Counted from the first letter of the stretch, positions 6,680 to 15,924 are shown. The stretch: 64,000 nt of DNA from an uncultured Lachnospiraceae bacterium (GCA_900544685.1 UQWA01000009.1:31924-95923), one strand, 5' to 3'. Notes: generated by a model from the letters alone, not told the origin. Made by a program: numbers and translations.

Positions 6680-8770
6680 ATGAACGTACAAGATTTGTTA
6701 TGTCCCAAAACAGTTGCCATCGTTGGAGCCAGTGAAAAATCTGGATTTGGAAGATATACGACAGAAAATATCTTAAAAGGCGATTTAGGAGAAGAGGTTT
6801 ATCTGGTACATCCGAAGCGTGAGGAAGTGCTTGGACATAAATGTTATCCTTCTCTTGCAGCAATCGGAAAACAGATTGATCTGGTGATTCTGTGTACTCC
6901 AATGCAGACCGTCAATGGACTGCTTCTGGAGGCAGCAGAGGTCGGAGCCAAAGGCGTCGTAGTATTTGCCAGCGGATACAGTGAAGCCGGAGAAGAAGGA
7001 AAGAAAGCTCAGGAAGAACTGATTCGCATTGCGAAAGAACATGACCTTGCAATCTGCGGACCAAACTGTGGTGGATTTATCAACAATGAAAAAGGTATTT
7101 TTGCTTTTGGCCTTCGAATGGAAGAGAGAAAACAAAAAGGAAATATCGGATTGATCTCACAAAGTGGTCAGATCTGTTCCATGCTTTCGACGATTCCATA
7201 TCTGCATTTTTCCTATCTGATTTCCAGCGGAAATAATGCGGTAGTAGGTGTAGAAGATTATCTGGAATACCTGGTAGATAATGAAGAAACCAAAGTTGTA
7301 GCTGTATATCTGGAAGGAATTAAAAAACCTGTACAATTTGTACGCGTGTTAGCCAAAGCAGCAAAGATGAGAAAACCGATCATTGCGTTGAAGGTAGGTG
7401 CTTCTGAAAAAGCACAGAAAACCACAACAGCACATACCGGCAGTATGGCCGGATCGGATCGGACATTTGATGCATTGTTTAAAAAATATGGTGTCGTTCG
7501 TGTAGATGATATGGAAGATCTGATGGAGACAGCACTGTTGTTCAGTATTCTGACACAGAAGGTAACGACAGATGCGATTGCAATCTGCAATGTATCCGGC
7601 GGCGAAGCGGCGATTTCAGCAGATACCTGTCAGAGAGCCGGCGTGAAGCTGGGCGATTTCACAGAAAATACTATCGAAGTGATCAGAAGTCGTCTTCCGG
7701 GATTTGCATCTGTGAATAATCCATTGGATATGACATCGACACTTGTGCGAGATCATGATAATTATCATGCAACCGTAGAAGCCCTGATGCAGGAACCAAA
7801 TATTGGTTTGATCGCAATGGGACACAACCCACCTGAAAAAGTAGCTTTACAGGATAGAAAAATTGATTTTGGACTGGCCGACCAGTTAATCGATATTCAG
7901 AAAGATGCAACGAAACCGATCGTGATCCTGTCTGGATTTTCCAGAAAAAGAGATCCGGAATTGCGTGAGTATTACGCAGAGCATCATATCGCTATGCTGG
8001 AAAATCCAAAATACGGACTGGCTGCCATTCGCCGATATGTCGAATTTTGTCAGTACGATCCGGAAAAGAGGACATTGACAGATGCAGTTCCGACAGGAAC
8101 AGCCGGTAAAGAGCGTGAAGTACTTTCCGAAAAAGACAGCAAAGAATTATTAAAAGAATATGGTATTTCCATACCAAAAGAAGGAACTGCTGCTACAAAA
8201 GAGGAATTGCTTCGTGTGGTTCGTGAAATCGGTTTCCCTGTAGTATTAAAGATAGACTCTGCCGATGTTCCACATAAAACGGATGTGGGCGGTGTAAAAT
8301 TAAATATTAACTCAGAAGAAGAAGCCCTGGCAGCATTTGACGAGATTCTTGCAAATGTGAAAAAGCATGTACCGGATGCGAAAGTAGATGGGGTACTGGT
8401 GGCTCAGATGCTTCGAAAGGGTACTGAGATGATATTGGGTATTCATCGTGATTCCCAGTTCGGACCGATGGTACTGATTGGATTCGGAGGAATTTTTGTA
8501 GAACTGTTTAAAGACAGTGCATTGTATCCGGCTCCATTTGGAAAAGAAGAAGCATTAGAGATGATCCGTTCCCTGAAAACCTATCCATTATTGAGTGGAT
8601 ATCGCGGTTCTGCACCGTTAGCAATTGACCAATTGGCAGATATGCTGGTGAAGATGGGAAATCTTGCGGTAGAGAAAAAAGAAGAAATCAGCGAGCTTGA
8701 TATGAATCCGGTATTTGTATACGAAGATTCTGTCTGTGCGGTAGATGCGCTGGTGGTAAAAAGTAAATGA
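6680..8770 (+). CDS. Acyl-CoA synthetase (ADP-forming), fused alpha-beta
   Basis: 696 residues: a CoA-binding Rossmann domain (about 1-130, starting CPKTVAIVGASEKSGFG), two succinyl-CoA-ligase-like domains (about 145-450), and a C-terminal ATP-grasp domain (about 475-696). The phospho-histidine segment TTTAHTGSMAGSD is present, as are the ATP-grasp elements PVVLKIDSADVPHKTDVGGV and LIGFGGIFVEL. ADP-forming synthetases turn acyl-CoA, ADP and Pi into free acid, CoA and ATP. Directly after a 2-oxoacid oxidoreductase this is the energy-harvesting step of amino-acid fermentation, well known in archaea such as Pyrococcus. Acyl specificity (acetyl, isobutyryl, isovaleryl, aryl) is unknown. Confidence 0.92.
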   Translation: MNVQDLLCPKTVAIVGASEKSGFGRYTTENILKGDLGEEVYLVHPKREEVLGHKCYPSLAAIGKQIDLVILCTPMQTVNGLLLEAAEVGAKGVVVFASGYSEAGEEGKKAQEELIRIAKEHDLAICGPNCGGFINNEKGIFAFGLRMEERKQKGNIGLISQSGQICSMLSTIPYLHFSYLISSGNNAVVGVEDYLEYLVDNEETKVVAVYLEGIKKPVQFVRVLAKAAKMRKPIIALKVGASEKAQKTTTAHTGSMAGSDRTFDALFKKYGVVRVDDMEDLMETALLFSILTQKVTTDAIAICNVSGGEAAISADTCQRAGVKLGDFTENTIEVIRSRLPGFASVNNPLDMTSTLVRDHDNYHATVEALMQEPNIGLIAMGHNPPEKVALQDRKIDFGLADQLIDIQKDATKPIVILSGFSRKRDPELREYYAEHHIAMLENPKYGLAAIRRYVEFCQYDPEKRTLTDAVPTGTAGKEREVLSEKDSKELLKEYGISIPKEGTAATKEELLRVVREIGFPVVLKIDSADVPHKTDVGGVKLNINSEEEALAAFDEILANVKKHVPDAKVDGVLVAQMLRKGTEMILGIHRDSQFGPMVLIGFGGIFVELFKDSALYPAPFGKEEALEMIRSLKTYPLLSGYRGSAPLAIDQLADMLVKMGNLAVEKKEEISELDMNPVFVYEDSVCAVDALVVKSK

Positions 8771-8803
8771 TAAAAAGTCGAGTAAAGACAGAAAGGACAA
8801 ATT

Positions 8804-9928
8804 ATGAAGAGAGATCCGTATTTAGTTATTGAATGGTCAGACAGAGAAAGTGAAGCAAGAGGATGGCTGGTAGTAGATAGTATTGCAGATGAAAAATCTG
8901 CCGGTGGACTTCGTATGAGTCCTACCGTAAACCGGGTAGAAGTAGAACGTCTGGCACAGGTTATGTCTTATAAATACCGTGCAGCAGAAGCGGTTTCCGG
9001 CGGATCCAAAGCAGGTATCATCTATGATTGTCATAAAGAAGATCATCTTGATGTTTTAAAGAGATTCCTGACAGCAATGCGTCCATATACATTTGAAGGT
9101 GTAACAATCGGTGCCGATCTGGGAACCAACCCGGATGATATCCGTGCTATTAAGAAAGAACTGGGAATTGAAGACCGTCTGGCAAAATCCATTCGTGAAA
9201 ATCCAGAAAGAGCGAAAAAAGCAAATGAAGATCTGGCAAAATTAAGAGAAGCCAGTGTAGAAGGGTTTTCAATGGACCGTCTGGTTACCGGTTTTGGTGT
9301 GGCACAGGCGGCAGATCAGGCATGGAAACGTCTGCATGGTGATCAGAAAGCGAAAGTATCCATCCAGGGATTTGGAAGCGTTGGCGGAAGCTGTGCTCGT
9401 TATCTGCAGAAGATGGGATATCAGGTTGTAGCTATTTCCGATATCAATGGTATGTATTATAATGAAAATGGACTGGACATTGCAGATCTGCTCGGAGCAA
9501 GAAACTTACTGGGTGAAGTAGATGTATCTAAGATGAAGACACCATGTGAAGTTCGCGGACGTGATGAATGGCTGGGACTGGATGTTGATATTATCATCCC
9601 TGCAGCTGTTGAGGATATTATCAACAAAGAAACAGCACCTACCGTTCGTGCATCTCTGATCGTAGAAGGAGCAAATATTCCGACTACAGAAGAAGCAGAT
9701 GAAATTCTTCATAAGATGGGTGTTCATATTGTTCCTGACTTCATTGCAAACCAGGGATCCATTTGTTACTTCACATCTATCCAGAATGCAAAATGTGAGC
9801 CGACTCCGGAAGGCGTTATGGACCGCCTGAGTGATGTAATTCGAAGAGGCGTAGATAAGACATTTGACTATGCAAAAGAACATGGAGTAACAGAGCGAGA
9901 AGCAGCCTGGACTATTTTTGAAAAATAA
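8804..9928 (+). CDS. Glu/Leu/Phe/Val-family amino-acid dehydrogenase
   Basis: 374 residues, closer to leucine/valine dehydrogenases (about 360) than to glutamate dehydrogenase (about 420-450). The substrate domain has GGLRMSPTVNRVEVERLAQV, MSYKY (first catalytic Lys), SGGSKAGI (second Lys region) and GADLGTNPDDI (catalytic Asp region). The NAD domain has VSIQGFGSVGGSCARYL. It would deaminate an amino acid to its 2-oxoacid with reduction of NAD(P), feeding the oxidoreductase encoded upstream. GGSK instead of the GGGK/GGAK usual in leucine or glutamate enzymes leaves the substrate open. It begins 33 bases after the synthetase and has an AAAGGA ribosome site. Confidence 0.85.
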   Translation: MKRDPYLVIEWSDRESEARGWLVVDSIADEKSAGGLRMSPTVNRVEVERLAQVMSYKYRAAEAVSGGSKAGIIYDCHKEDHLDVLKRFLTAMRPYTFEGVTIGADLGTNPDDIRAIKKELGIEDRLAKSIRENPERAKKANEDLAKLREASVEGFSMDRLVTGFGVAQAADQAWKRLHGDQKAKVSIQGFGSVGGSCARYLQKMGYQVVAISDINGMYYNENGLDIADLLGARNLLGEVDVSKMKTPCEVRGRDEWLGLDVDIIIPAAVEDIINKETAPTVRASLIVEGANIPTTEEADEILHKMGVHIVPDFIANQGSICYFTSIQNAKCEPTPEGVMDRLSDVIRRGVDKTFDYAKEHGVTEREAAWTIFEK

Positions 9929-9965
9929 CAAACAGAAAGGATGTTTGTAAAACAGAACGAATTTC

Positions 9966-9995
9966 ATACCAAGACTCCTGTGCGAGTCTTGGTAT
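9966..9995. other. 12-bp perfect hairpin between dehydrogenase and permease genes
   Basis: ATACCAAGACTC (9966-9977) pairs with GAGTCTTGGTAT (9984-9995) over a six-base loop. No T-run follows, so it is more likely an mRNA processing or stability element, or a leaky terminator lowering permease expression, than a full terminator. Confidence 0.6.
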
Positions 9996-10066
9996 AAAAA
10001 TAAAGGAAAAGAAGATGAGAAATAAGAAGTTGATAAGGATGTAGATAAAAAGGTAGGAGGTAGCGT

Positions 10067-11428
10067 ATGGAGGAGAAGAAGAAAAAAATGTCATCGTTGG
10101 ATGCAACCTTAATGGGAATCGGAGAAATTATTGGTGCCGGTATCTTCAGTATGACAGGCGTAGCAATTGGTGTTGCAGGTCCTGGTACCCCTATTACCTA
10201 CTTATTGGCAGGTTTGTGTGCAATGATTTTGTGCCTGCCGTATATGAGTATTTCTTCTGCAATACCTGCAAAAGGTGGACAGTATCTGTATGTATCTCGA
10301 TTTATTAAACCAGTTATGGGATTCTTGCTGGTTTGGAACATGATTTTTGAAACTTTAAACTTAAGTGTGCTCGGAATTTCTACAGGACAGTACCTGCCTG
10401 TAATTTTTCCGTTCTTAACACCGAGAATGGCTGGTATCATCGTTGTTATTCTGATTACCATTGCATGTTTGTTTAATATTAATACATCTGCGAAAGTACA
10501 GAACCTGATGGTTGTTATGATCCTGGTTACACTTGGTTTATACATTTTCCTTGGGCTGCCTCAAATGAAGTATTTTACCCTTCGTGATCTGATTACTGTA
10601 ACCGGATGGACCGGAATCTTTACAGCGGTCAGCTATGTTCGAACCGCTGCATATGGTGCGATTGGACTGGTAAATATGGCAGGCGAGATTGAAAATGCAA
10701 GAAAAGTAGTTCCGGCTTCCATTGCAAAAGCAACACTTGGATGTACAGCATTATATGCATTGGTAGCTTTAGTATCTGTAGGTGTCGTTCCTTGGAAAGA
10801 CATGATTGATCAGCCGTTATCAACAGCAGCAAAGACATTTATGCCTGGATTCGCATTTAGCGTATTCGTTATCTGTGGAGCACTGTTTGGATTGCTGACA
10901 ACCCTGTTAGCTATGACAATCAATTATAGCCGTGTTATCTGGGCAGCCGTAGATGATGGATTACTTCCAGGATTCTTGAAACCGCTGAACCGTCATGGTA
11001 TTCCATATCGTATTATCCTGATCATGGGAGTTGTTGGTGTTGTTCCTATTATTCTGGATCTTCCGTTAAAACAGGTATTCTCCATTATGAATGCACCTGG
11101 TATGCTGATCGGTCTGCTTGGTACATTACCGGCACTGATTGCACCAAAGAAACTGCCAAACAAATTTGCCAATGCATGGTTTAGAGTACCGTTAAAAGTG
11201 ATGTGGGTAGTTGTTATTATTCACTGCAGCGTAACAATGTTCTTCAGTTACACCTTGTTTACAAACTTAACAGTACCGATTATTGGCGGTATCATCGTAT
11301 TCTATGGCGGTGGTATTGTATATTACTACATAAGAAAGAATTATCTGAAGAAAAAAGACGGAACCGATCTGGATGTTATCTTGTCAACATATGATCCGGA
11401 ATGGTTATCAGATGATCAGCCAGTATAG
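10067..11428 (+). CDS. APC-family amino-acid permease
   Basis: 453 residues with about 12 membrane segments. The first has GIGEIIGAGIFSMTG, the consensus helix-1 motif of amino acid-polyamine-organocation transporters, followed by YLLAGLCAMILCLPYMSISSAIPAKGGQYLY (shown here only as the family's helix 2-3 pattern, residues about 45-75). The start at 10067 is supported by TAGGAGG. Placed after the dehydrogenase and before the GntR gene, it is the likely importer of the amino acid fermented by this operon. Substrate not deducible. Confidence 0.88.
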   Translation: MEEKKKKMSSLDATLMGIGEIIGAGIFSMTGVAIGVAGPGTPITYLLAGLCAMILCLPYMSISSAIPAKGGQYLYVSRFIKPVMGFLLVWNMIFETLNLSVLGISTGQYLPVIFPFLTPRMAGIIVVILITIACLFNINTSAKVQNLMVVMILVTLGLYIFLGLPQMKYFTLRDLITVTGWTGIFTAVSYVRTAAYGAIGLVNMAGEIENARKVVPASIAKATLGCTALYALVALVSVGVVPWKDMIDQPLSTAAKTFMPGFAFSVFVICGALFGLLTTLLAMTINYSRVIWAAVDDGLLPGFLKPLNRHGIPYRIILIMGVVGVVPIILDLPLKQVFSIMNAPGMLIGLLGTLPALIAPKKLPNKFANAWFRVPLKVMWVVVIIHCSVTMFFSYTLFTNLTVPIIGGIIVFYGGGIVYYYIRKNYLKKKDGTDLDVILSTYDPEWLSDDQPV

Positions 11429-11429
11429 A

Positions 11430-11459
11430 TTGATTGATTCGCAGGCAATGTGATATAAT
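11430..11459 (+). promoter_or_regulatory. Promoter of the GntR regulator gene
   Basis: TTGATT (11430-11435), an 18-base spacer and a perfect TATAAT (11454-11459). The regulator therefore has its own promoter besides any read-through from the permease gene. Confidence 0.7.
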
Positions 11460-11463
11460 CAGT

Positions 11464-11514
11464 TGTGAGATGCTCCCACCTCTCGCAGTGAGAATGCTGA
11501 TGCGTTCTTGAATA
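11464..11514. repeat. Short, internally deleted copy of a dispersed structured element
   Basis: The sequence matches both ends of the longer element at 49053-49234. Its left part, TGTGAGATG-CTCCCACCTC, corresponds to 49062-49081. Its right part, TCTCGCAGTGAGAATGC through TTCTTGAATA, corresponds to 49201-49234. About 120 central bases are missing. It lies in the gntR leader. Confidence 0.7.
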
Positions 11515-11543
11515 AAGCAAACTGTATATGAAAGGAAAACGCT

Positions 11544-12260
11544 ATGAGTTCTCAACCATTCAAAATGAAACCGATTAAGCGAGAATTAGTACATGCTAAA
11601 ATAGCAGATGCTATGATGCAATATATAGCAGAAAATCATCTGACCGATGGAGATAAACTTCCTCCGGAACGGGAAATGGCGGCTTATTTCGACACAAGCC
11701 GCAATTCAGTGCGAGAAGCACTGCGGGTTCTGGAATCCAATGGAATTGTAGAAATTCGTCAGGGAAGTGGAATTTTTATTCGGACAAATGGTAAAGAAAA
11801 TTCCTTTTATGAACACGCCTGGAAAATTAATTATATGGAATTACTGGATGTAAAAGATATGTTGGAAGTGGGGCTTGCGAAGACAATTTGTGGTAAATTG
11901 GATGAAACACAGCTTCGACAGCTGGAAACACAGATCGTATTGATGGAAGAACTGGCAGAGGAGAATGCATATAATCCGGAGATAGATGGGATCTTTCATA
12001 AAATGCTATGGGGGATGTCATCGAATAAGACACTGGTCGATTTGCTTAATAAGATGTTTGAGCAGCTGAGAGAATACTGGAGAACACTGAAAGGCGAAGA
12101 AAAAATGTGGCTTCTGACTGTTCCGTATCACAGACAGCTATTCGAAGCAATACGTGATGACAGGAAAAGCTGTGCCGAGGAAGCAATTAATCGAATTACA
12201 CAAATTGACAAAGATATTACTGTTTGGATGCAGAAAACTACGAAACCATTCAAAGCATAA
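11544..12260 (+). CDS. GntR-family (FadR/FCD subfamily) transcriptional regulator
   Basis: 238 residues. The N-terminal winged helix-turn-helix (about 15-85) has LPPEREMAAYFDTSRNSVREALRVLESNGIVEIRQGSG as its recognisable core, split here as LPPEREMA, SRNSVREALRVLE and GIVEIRQGSGIF. An all-helical FCD effector domain follows (about 100-230), so the subfamily is FadR. Such regulators bind TNGTNNNACNA-type palindromes and respond to carboxylates; PdhR responds to pyruvate. The 4044-4058 palindrome before the oxoacid operon fits exactly, suggesting 2-oxoacid-controlled expression. It is followed by a terminator. Confidence 0.9.
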   Translation: MSSQPFKMKPIKRELVHAKIADAMMQYIAENHLTDGDKLPPEREMAAYFDTSRNSVREALRVLESNGIVEIRQGSGIFIRTNGKENSFYEHAWKINYMELLDVKDMLEVGLAKTICGKLDETQLRQLETQIVLMEELAEENAYNPEIDGIFHKMLWGMSSNKTLVDLLNKMFEQLREYWRTLKGEEKMWLLTVPYHRQLFEAIRDDRKSCAEEAINRITQIDKDITVWMQKTTKPFKA

Positions 12261-12264
12261 AGAT

Positions 12265-12302
12265 GAGAAGCTCTCTACGTAAAGTGGGGAGCTCTCTTTT
12301 TG
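12265..12302 (+). terminator. Terminator of the GntR gene
   Basis: GAGA-AGCTCTC pairs with GGGAGCTCTC with one bulge, followed by TTTTT and GTG. Placed just after the stop codon. Confidence 0.7.
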
Positions 12303-12446
12303 TGATGTAAGAAATTTCAACAGAATTTCCTATATCAAATTTACAAAAAGCATACTAATTTTAGGATAGTAATGAGGCTGTTTTCTGGCATATTCTTATA
12401 ATATAACCAGAAAACTGTATATGCGATATGAAGGGAGGATATGAGT

Positions 12447-14174
12447 ATGTACACGAAAGCAGTGATTGGCAAACGAAAATTACAAATGATGTTTCTTACA
12501 ATACTGATGTTTATCGGATTGTTGGCATGGGGAGTTCCGGCTGCTGCCCAGACGAAGGAGATCATTTGTGATGACTATGGAAGGAATTATTCCATAGAAT
12601 TTAATTCAGAATACCAAAAAAGCACGACGGAAGTAGTAATTAAAAATGCAACATCTGGAAAAATGAAGCTGGATATTACTGTAAAAACAGTCAGGACAAA
12701 AACATATCCAAGTGACAAATTAAAACAGTTCTCATGGAATGATTTTATGGTGTCAAGAGAAATGAGTGGGTATATTGTTATGGAACCTGGAGAAGAGCAA
12801 ACGATAGAATTTTTGTTCAGATCAGACTATGCAGGGCAATCCAGTATCCGAGTGACAACTTCGAAGGCAACTGTATCAGAGAACGGTGGAATAACATTTC
12901 AGGCAGCAAAAAAAATTGCTGTGAACAGTGAAGAGAAGGGCGTGATACGTTCAGGAGACAGCGGTGGAATATATCAGTATGCGAGATATTTTTCCTTTAC
13001 TACAAAAGAGCGGCGTCAGCAGACGATATTACTTGCAGGTGAACGAGGAAAAACAGTTCATGCAAGTATATATAGAAGCAATGATATTGCAATGAAGTCA
13101 CCTCTGCTGACTTTGACATCTGACGATGCTGAGAAGAGAGGCAGTGTATGGCTTGATCCTGGAACATATGTAGTAGCAGTTGGATTCCGTAAATCTCCAG
13201 GAATGTATGCATCCTATTGTTTTCAGCTGGGAGGCAGAAATTATATTCCGGCAACCGGAGTATCGCTGACTTGTAACACAAATAAGCTGACGATTGATTC
13301 CGGAATTACAAAAAAACCAAAGACATTTACATTTACAGCAACTACGATACCTGCAAACAGTGATGATAAACTTTCCGATATTTTGGTGGGTGGAAATATT
13401 CGTTCTGATATGTATGAGATTAAGGGCGCTGTGAAAGGAAAAAACAAAGCAACATTTACGATAACTTATAAAGGTTATCCCTATACTGCAGGTAATAATA
13501 CGATAAAGGTTAAAACGTCAAATGGATTGCAGTCCAAGGGATTTTCAGTATTTGCAAAAGCAGGAACCCCGAGTGTTTATAAATATTATGTATATCCAAA
13601 CCAGATAGAGCTTTATGGAGTATTCCGCGGAGCATCAGGAACCCGTGGAGTGAATGTATATCTGAAATCCGGAAATAAATGGATCAAACAGAAACAGCAA
13701 AGTAATGGTTCTGTAATTGTGAAAAAACTGAAACCAAATACACGTTATGAATTCAAACTGACAGAAGCTGCTAAACGGGCTGATGGTAAATGGATAGAGG
13801 GAAAACCACTTTACAGAAGTATTCGGACACAGAAGAATACAAAACCAGAAGTGAAATCCATAAAGGTATCTAATGTCAGAGAAGATTATAGCTGGAAAAG
13901 GATACGTTATTCATCAACCAGTGTAAAATGGTATAAGAGTTATTATACCAGATATCGAGTGACGGTTACTTTAAAGAAAAAATTGCCGGCAAACCAGAAG
14001 ATGGAAATCGATGGACATCTGGTAGCAGGAAAAGGAAACCAATACACCATAAACCTTTCAATCGGAGGAAGAAAGAAAGGAAAAAATACAACACTGACTT
14101 TGCAGACGTATAGTGAAAAAGGAAATATTAATAGCTACGGCAATATTTTGAAAAAAAAGATTCGATTAAAATAA
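12447..14174 (+). CDS. Secreted protein of unknown function with Ig/fibronectin-like repeats
   Basis: 575 residues from the ATG at 12447, preferred over the ATG at 12441 because AAGGGAGG (12431-12438) is eight bases from it and only two from 12441. A signal peptide is clear: basic GKRKL, a hydrophobic stretch to LLAWGVPAAA, then cleavage before QTKE. The mature protein is rich in beta strand, Lys, Thr and Ser. A segment of about residues 380-460 reads like a fibronectin type III domain (KKLKPNTRYEFKLTEA is the usual loop). No catalytic motif, LPXTG anchor or membrane tail is visible, so release or non-covalent wall attachment is likely. Function unknown. Confidence 0.75.
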   Translation: MYTKAVIGKRKLQMMFLTILMFIGLLAWGVPAAAQTKEIICDDYGRNYSIEFNSEYQKSTTEVVIKNATSGKMKLDITVKTVRTKTYPSDKLKQFSWNDFMVSREMSGYIVMEPGEEQTIEFLFRSDYAGQSSIRVTTSKATVSENGGITFQAAKKIAVNSEEKGVIRSGDSGGIYQYARYFSFTTKERRQQTILLAGERGKTVHASIYRSNDIAMKSPLLTLTSDDAEKRGSVWLDPGTYVVAVGFRKSPGMYASYCFQLGGRNYIPATGVSLTCNTNKLTIDSGITKKPKTFTFTATTIPANSDDKLSDILVGGNIRSDMYEIKGAVKGKNKATFTITYKGYPYTAGNNTIKVKTSNGLQSKGFSVFAKAGTPSVYKYYVYPNQIELYGVFRGASGTRGVNVYLKSGNKWIKQKQQSNGSVIVKKLKPNTRYEFKLTEAAKRADGKWIEGKPLYRSIRTQKNTKPEVKSIKVSNVREDYSWKRIRYSSTSVKWYKSYYTRYRVTVTLKKKLPANQKMEIDGHLVAGKGNQYTINLSIGGRKKGKNTTLTLQTYSEKGNINSYGNILKKKIRLK

Positions 14175-14182
14175 AAAAACAG

Positions 14183-14211
14183 TTGACAGAAGTGATATGA
14201 ATCTGTATAAT
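14183..14211 (+). promoter_or_regulatory. Promoter of tRNA-Leu
   Basis: Perfect TTGACA (14183-14188), 17-base spacer, perfect TATAAT (14206-14211), 33 bases before the tRNA. Confidence 0.9.
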
Positions 14212-14244
14212 TGGTTCTTGGTTGCAGTAGTGACCAGGAATCAT

Positions 14245-14329
14245 GCAGGAGTGGCGGAATTGGCAGACGCGCAGGCTTCAGGTGCCTGTGGTCGTTAAGA
14301 CCGTGTGGGTTCAAGTCCCATCTCCTGCA
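14245..14329 (+). tRNA. tRNA-Leu (anticodon CAG)
   Basis: An 85-base class II tRNA. The acceptor stem GCAGGAG pairs with CTCCTGC, with A as discriminator. The anticodon arm is CAGGC-TTCAGGT-GCCTG, giving anticodon CAG (codon CUG). A long variable arm follows (GTGGTCGTTAAGACCGT), then the T arm GTGGG-TTCAAGT-CCCAT. CCA is not encoded. Confidence 0.97.
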
Positions 14330-14346
14330 TTTTTTTAAAATAAAAA

Positions 14347-14398
14347 GGAGCGTCGCAAAACACTGATGAATCAGTGAAGCGATGCTCCTTCTTTTTTT
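14347..14398. terminator. Terminator after tRNA-Leu, possibly bidirectional
   Basis: GGAGCGTCGC pairs with GCGATGCTCC (one G-U pair), with an inner hairpin CACTGA-TGAA-TCAGTG, and TTCTTTTTTTT to the right. On the other strand TTTTTATTTT follows, so it may also stop minus-strand transcription from the MATE gene. Confidence 0.85.
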
Positions 14399-14405
14399 TG
14401 TAAAA

Positions 14406-14440
14406 CAGTGATTCCATGATTACATGAAATCACTGCCTTG
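14406..14440 (-). repeat. Dispersed CAAGGCAGT hairpin overlapping the MATE stop codon
   Basis: CAGTGATT (14406-14413) pairs with AATCACTG (14428-14435). Read on the minus strand it begins CAAGGCAGTGATTTC and closely matches sequences at 46550-46588 and 35218-35259. The MATE stop codon lies inside the stem, and TTTTAC follows on the minus strand, so it may act as a weak terminator. Confidence 0.65.
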
Positions 14441-15812
14441 AGGAGAGGGTGGTTTGCAACCGTCCATTTCTTGTGATCCAGAAGAAGGTTCCTGTGAAAA
14501 TAATTCCTTTCACAATGGTAGTAGAAGAAAATGCCCACCAGATACCGTTCAGTCCTAAAGAAGTATTTCCAAGGATCATAGCTAATGGGATTCTTGAACT
14601 CGTAAAGAGAATACTGATGATACTGCATAGATTTGTTTTGCCAAGTCCTGATATGGCTCCAATGGTAGTAAGTTCTATACACAAAAATGCTTCACTGAAT
14701 CCGATAATAACCAGATAGTTTATAGCAGTCGCGATAGCGGAAGGTTCATGGAAGAAGACAGAAGCAATTGGGGTTGGCGCAAAAATGAAGATTAAGGTAA
14801 TCAGTAATCCCCAGATACCTACAGTCCAAAGTGAAACCCGATATCCTTTTTTGACTCGATCTATTTTTTCTGCTCCGTAGTTTTGGGCAGTAAATGCATT
14901 TAAAGCAGCTGCAAAACCATCTGCGGTATTCCAGGATACGGATTCGATCTGGCCACCAACTCGTAAGGTAGCGACTGCTTCAGCTCCAAATCCAGATACC
15001 ATCCTGGTAATCAGCATAGAGATCATACAGTATACCATGCCCTGAATTCCGGTTGGAATACCAATCTTGCAGATACCCTTCAGATATTTTGTGGACATTC
15101 CACCAATCAGATGAATTCCTTTTAGTACGTTCTCTTTTTTTGACCAGATAATTCCAAGTATCATGATACCCATGACAATGAACTGGGCTGTAACAGTGGC
15201 AATTGCGGCACCGATGACGCCAAGTTTTGGCAATGGACCCGGACCCAGAATTAACAGTGGATCCAGAATCATATTTGTTACCAGTCCTACCAGATTCGCG
15301 ACAAATGGTGTCTTGGAATCTCCCTGTGCAGTATAGAGACCAGTCAGAGTGATGGTCATAAAGGAAAACACGATCAGGCCACATGCAATTTGAGTATAGG
15401 AAATGGCAGCATTATAGGCTTCCGCATCACTCAGATTAAAAAAGCCCACCATCTGGCGGACAAAAATCAGAGAGAAGAGTGCAAAGATCAATCCCATATA
15501 CAGTGCTATCTGTACAGCTGTTTGAGCATATTTATGAGCTTTTTCCCTATCCCCGCTGCCAATACACTGGGCTACCTGCACCTGTCCACCCATTCTGGCA
15601 ATGGAAGACAACCCCTGAGAGAACCAGGTAAACATGCCGCCGACACCTACTCCGGCTACGGCTTTTGATCCAAGAAGTCCAATCCATGCCATATCTGTAA
15701 TATTATACAACGTTCCGAGAAAAGACGATGCCATGATAGGAATCGCAAGTTTTGTCAGGGTCTTTAGAATCGGCCCCTTTGTTAAATTTCCGTCCAAAAT
15801 AATGATCCTCAA
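14430..15812 (-). CDS. MATE-family multidrug/metabolite efflux transporter
   Basis: 460 residues and about 12 membrane segments in two homologous halves. The opening LTKGPILKTLTKLAIP and DMAWIGLLGSKAVAGVGVG, and the second-half sequence GMVYCMISMLITRMVSGFGAEAVA, are typical of MATE proteins. These export cationic or aromatic compounds using sodium or proton gradients; the substrate here is unknown. Monocistronic, convergent with tRNA-Leu. Confidence 0.9.
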   Translation of the reverse strand: MRIIILDGNLTKGPILKTLTKLAIPIMASSFLGTLYNITDMAWIGLLGSKAVAGVGVGGMFTWFSQGLSSIARMGGQVQVAQCIGSGDREKAHKYAQTAVQIALYMGLIFALFSLIFVRQMVGFFNLSDAEAYNAAISYTQIACGLIVFSFMTITLTGLYTAQGDSKTPFVANLVGLVTNMILDPLLILGPGPLPKLGVIGAAIATVTAQFIVMGIMILGIIWSKKENVLKGIHLIGGMSTKYLKGICKIGIPTGIQGMVYCMISMLITRMVSGFGAEAVATLRVGGQIESVSWNTADGFAAALNAFTAQNYGAEKIDRVKKGYRVSLWTVGIWGLLITLIFIFAPTPIASVFFHEPSAIATAINYLVIIGFSEAFLCIELTTIGAISGLGKTNLCSIISILFTSSRIPLAMILGNTSLGLNGIWWAFSSTTIVKGIIFTGTFFWITRNGRLQTTLSSRQ

Positions 15813-15924
15813 ATCTTTCTTACAATCTCATACAACACGATCATAACATCTTTATGATATAAAAACAATCTTTCAGATCTATTCTGTACCGAATTGGATA
15901 CTCTTTTACTGTTCACTGGGTGAC

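Noticed and set aside
9966..9995. Full rho-independent terminator between dehydrogenase and permease genes
   Set aside because: The 12-bp stem lacks a T-run on the plus strand, so only a processing or leaky role is supported.
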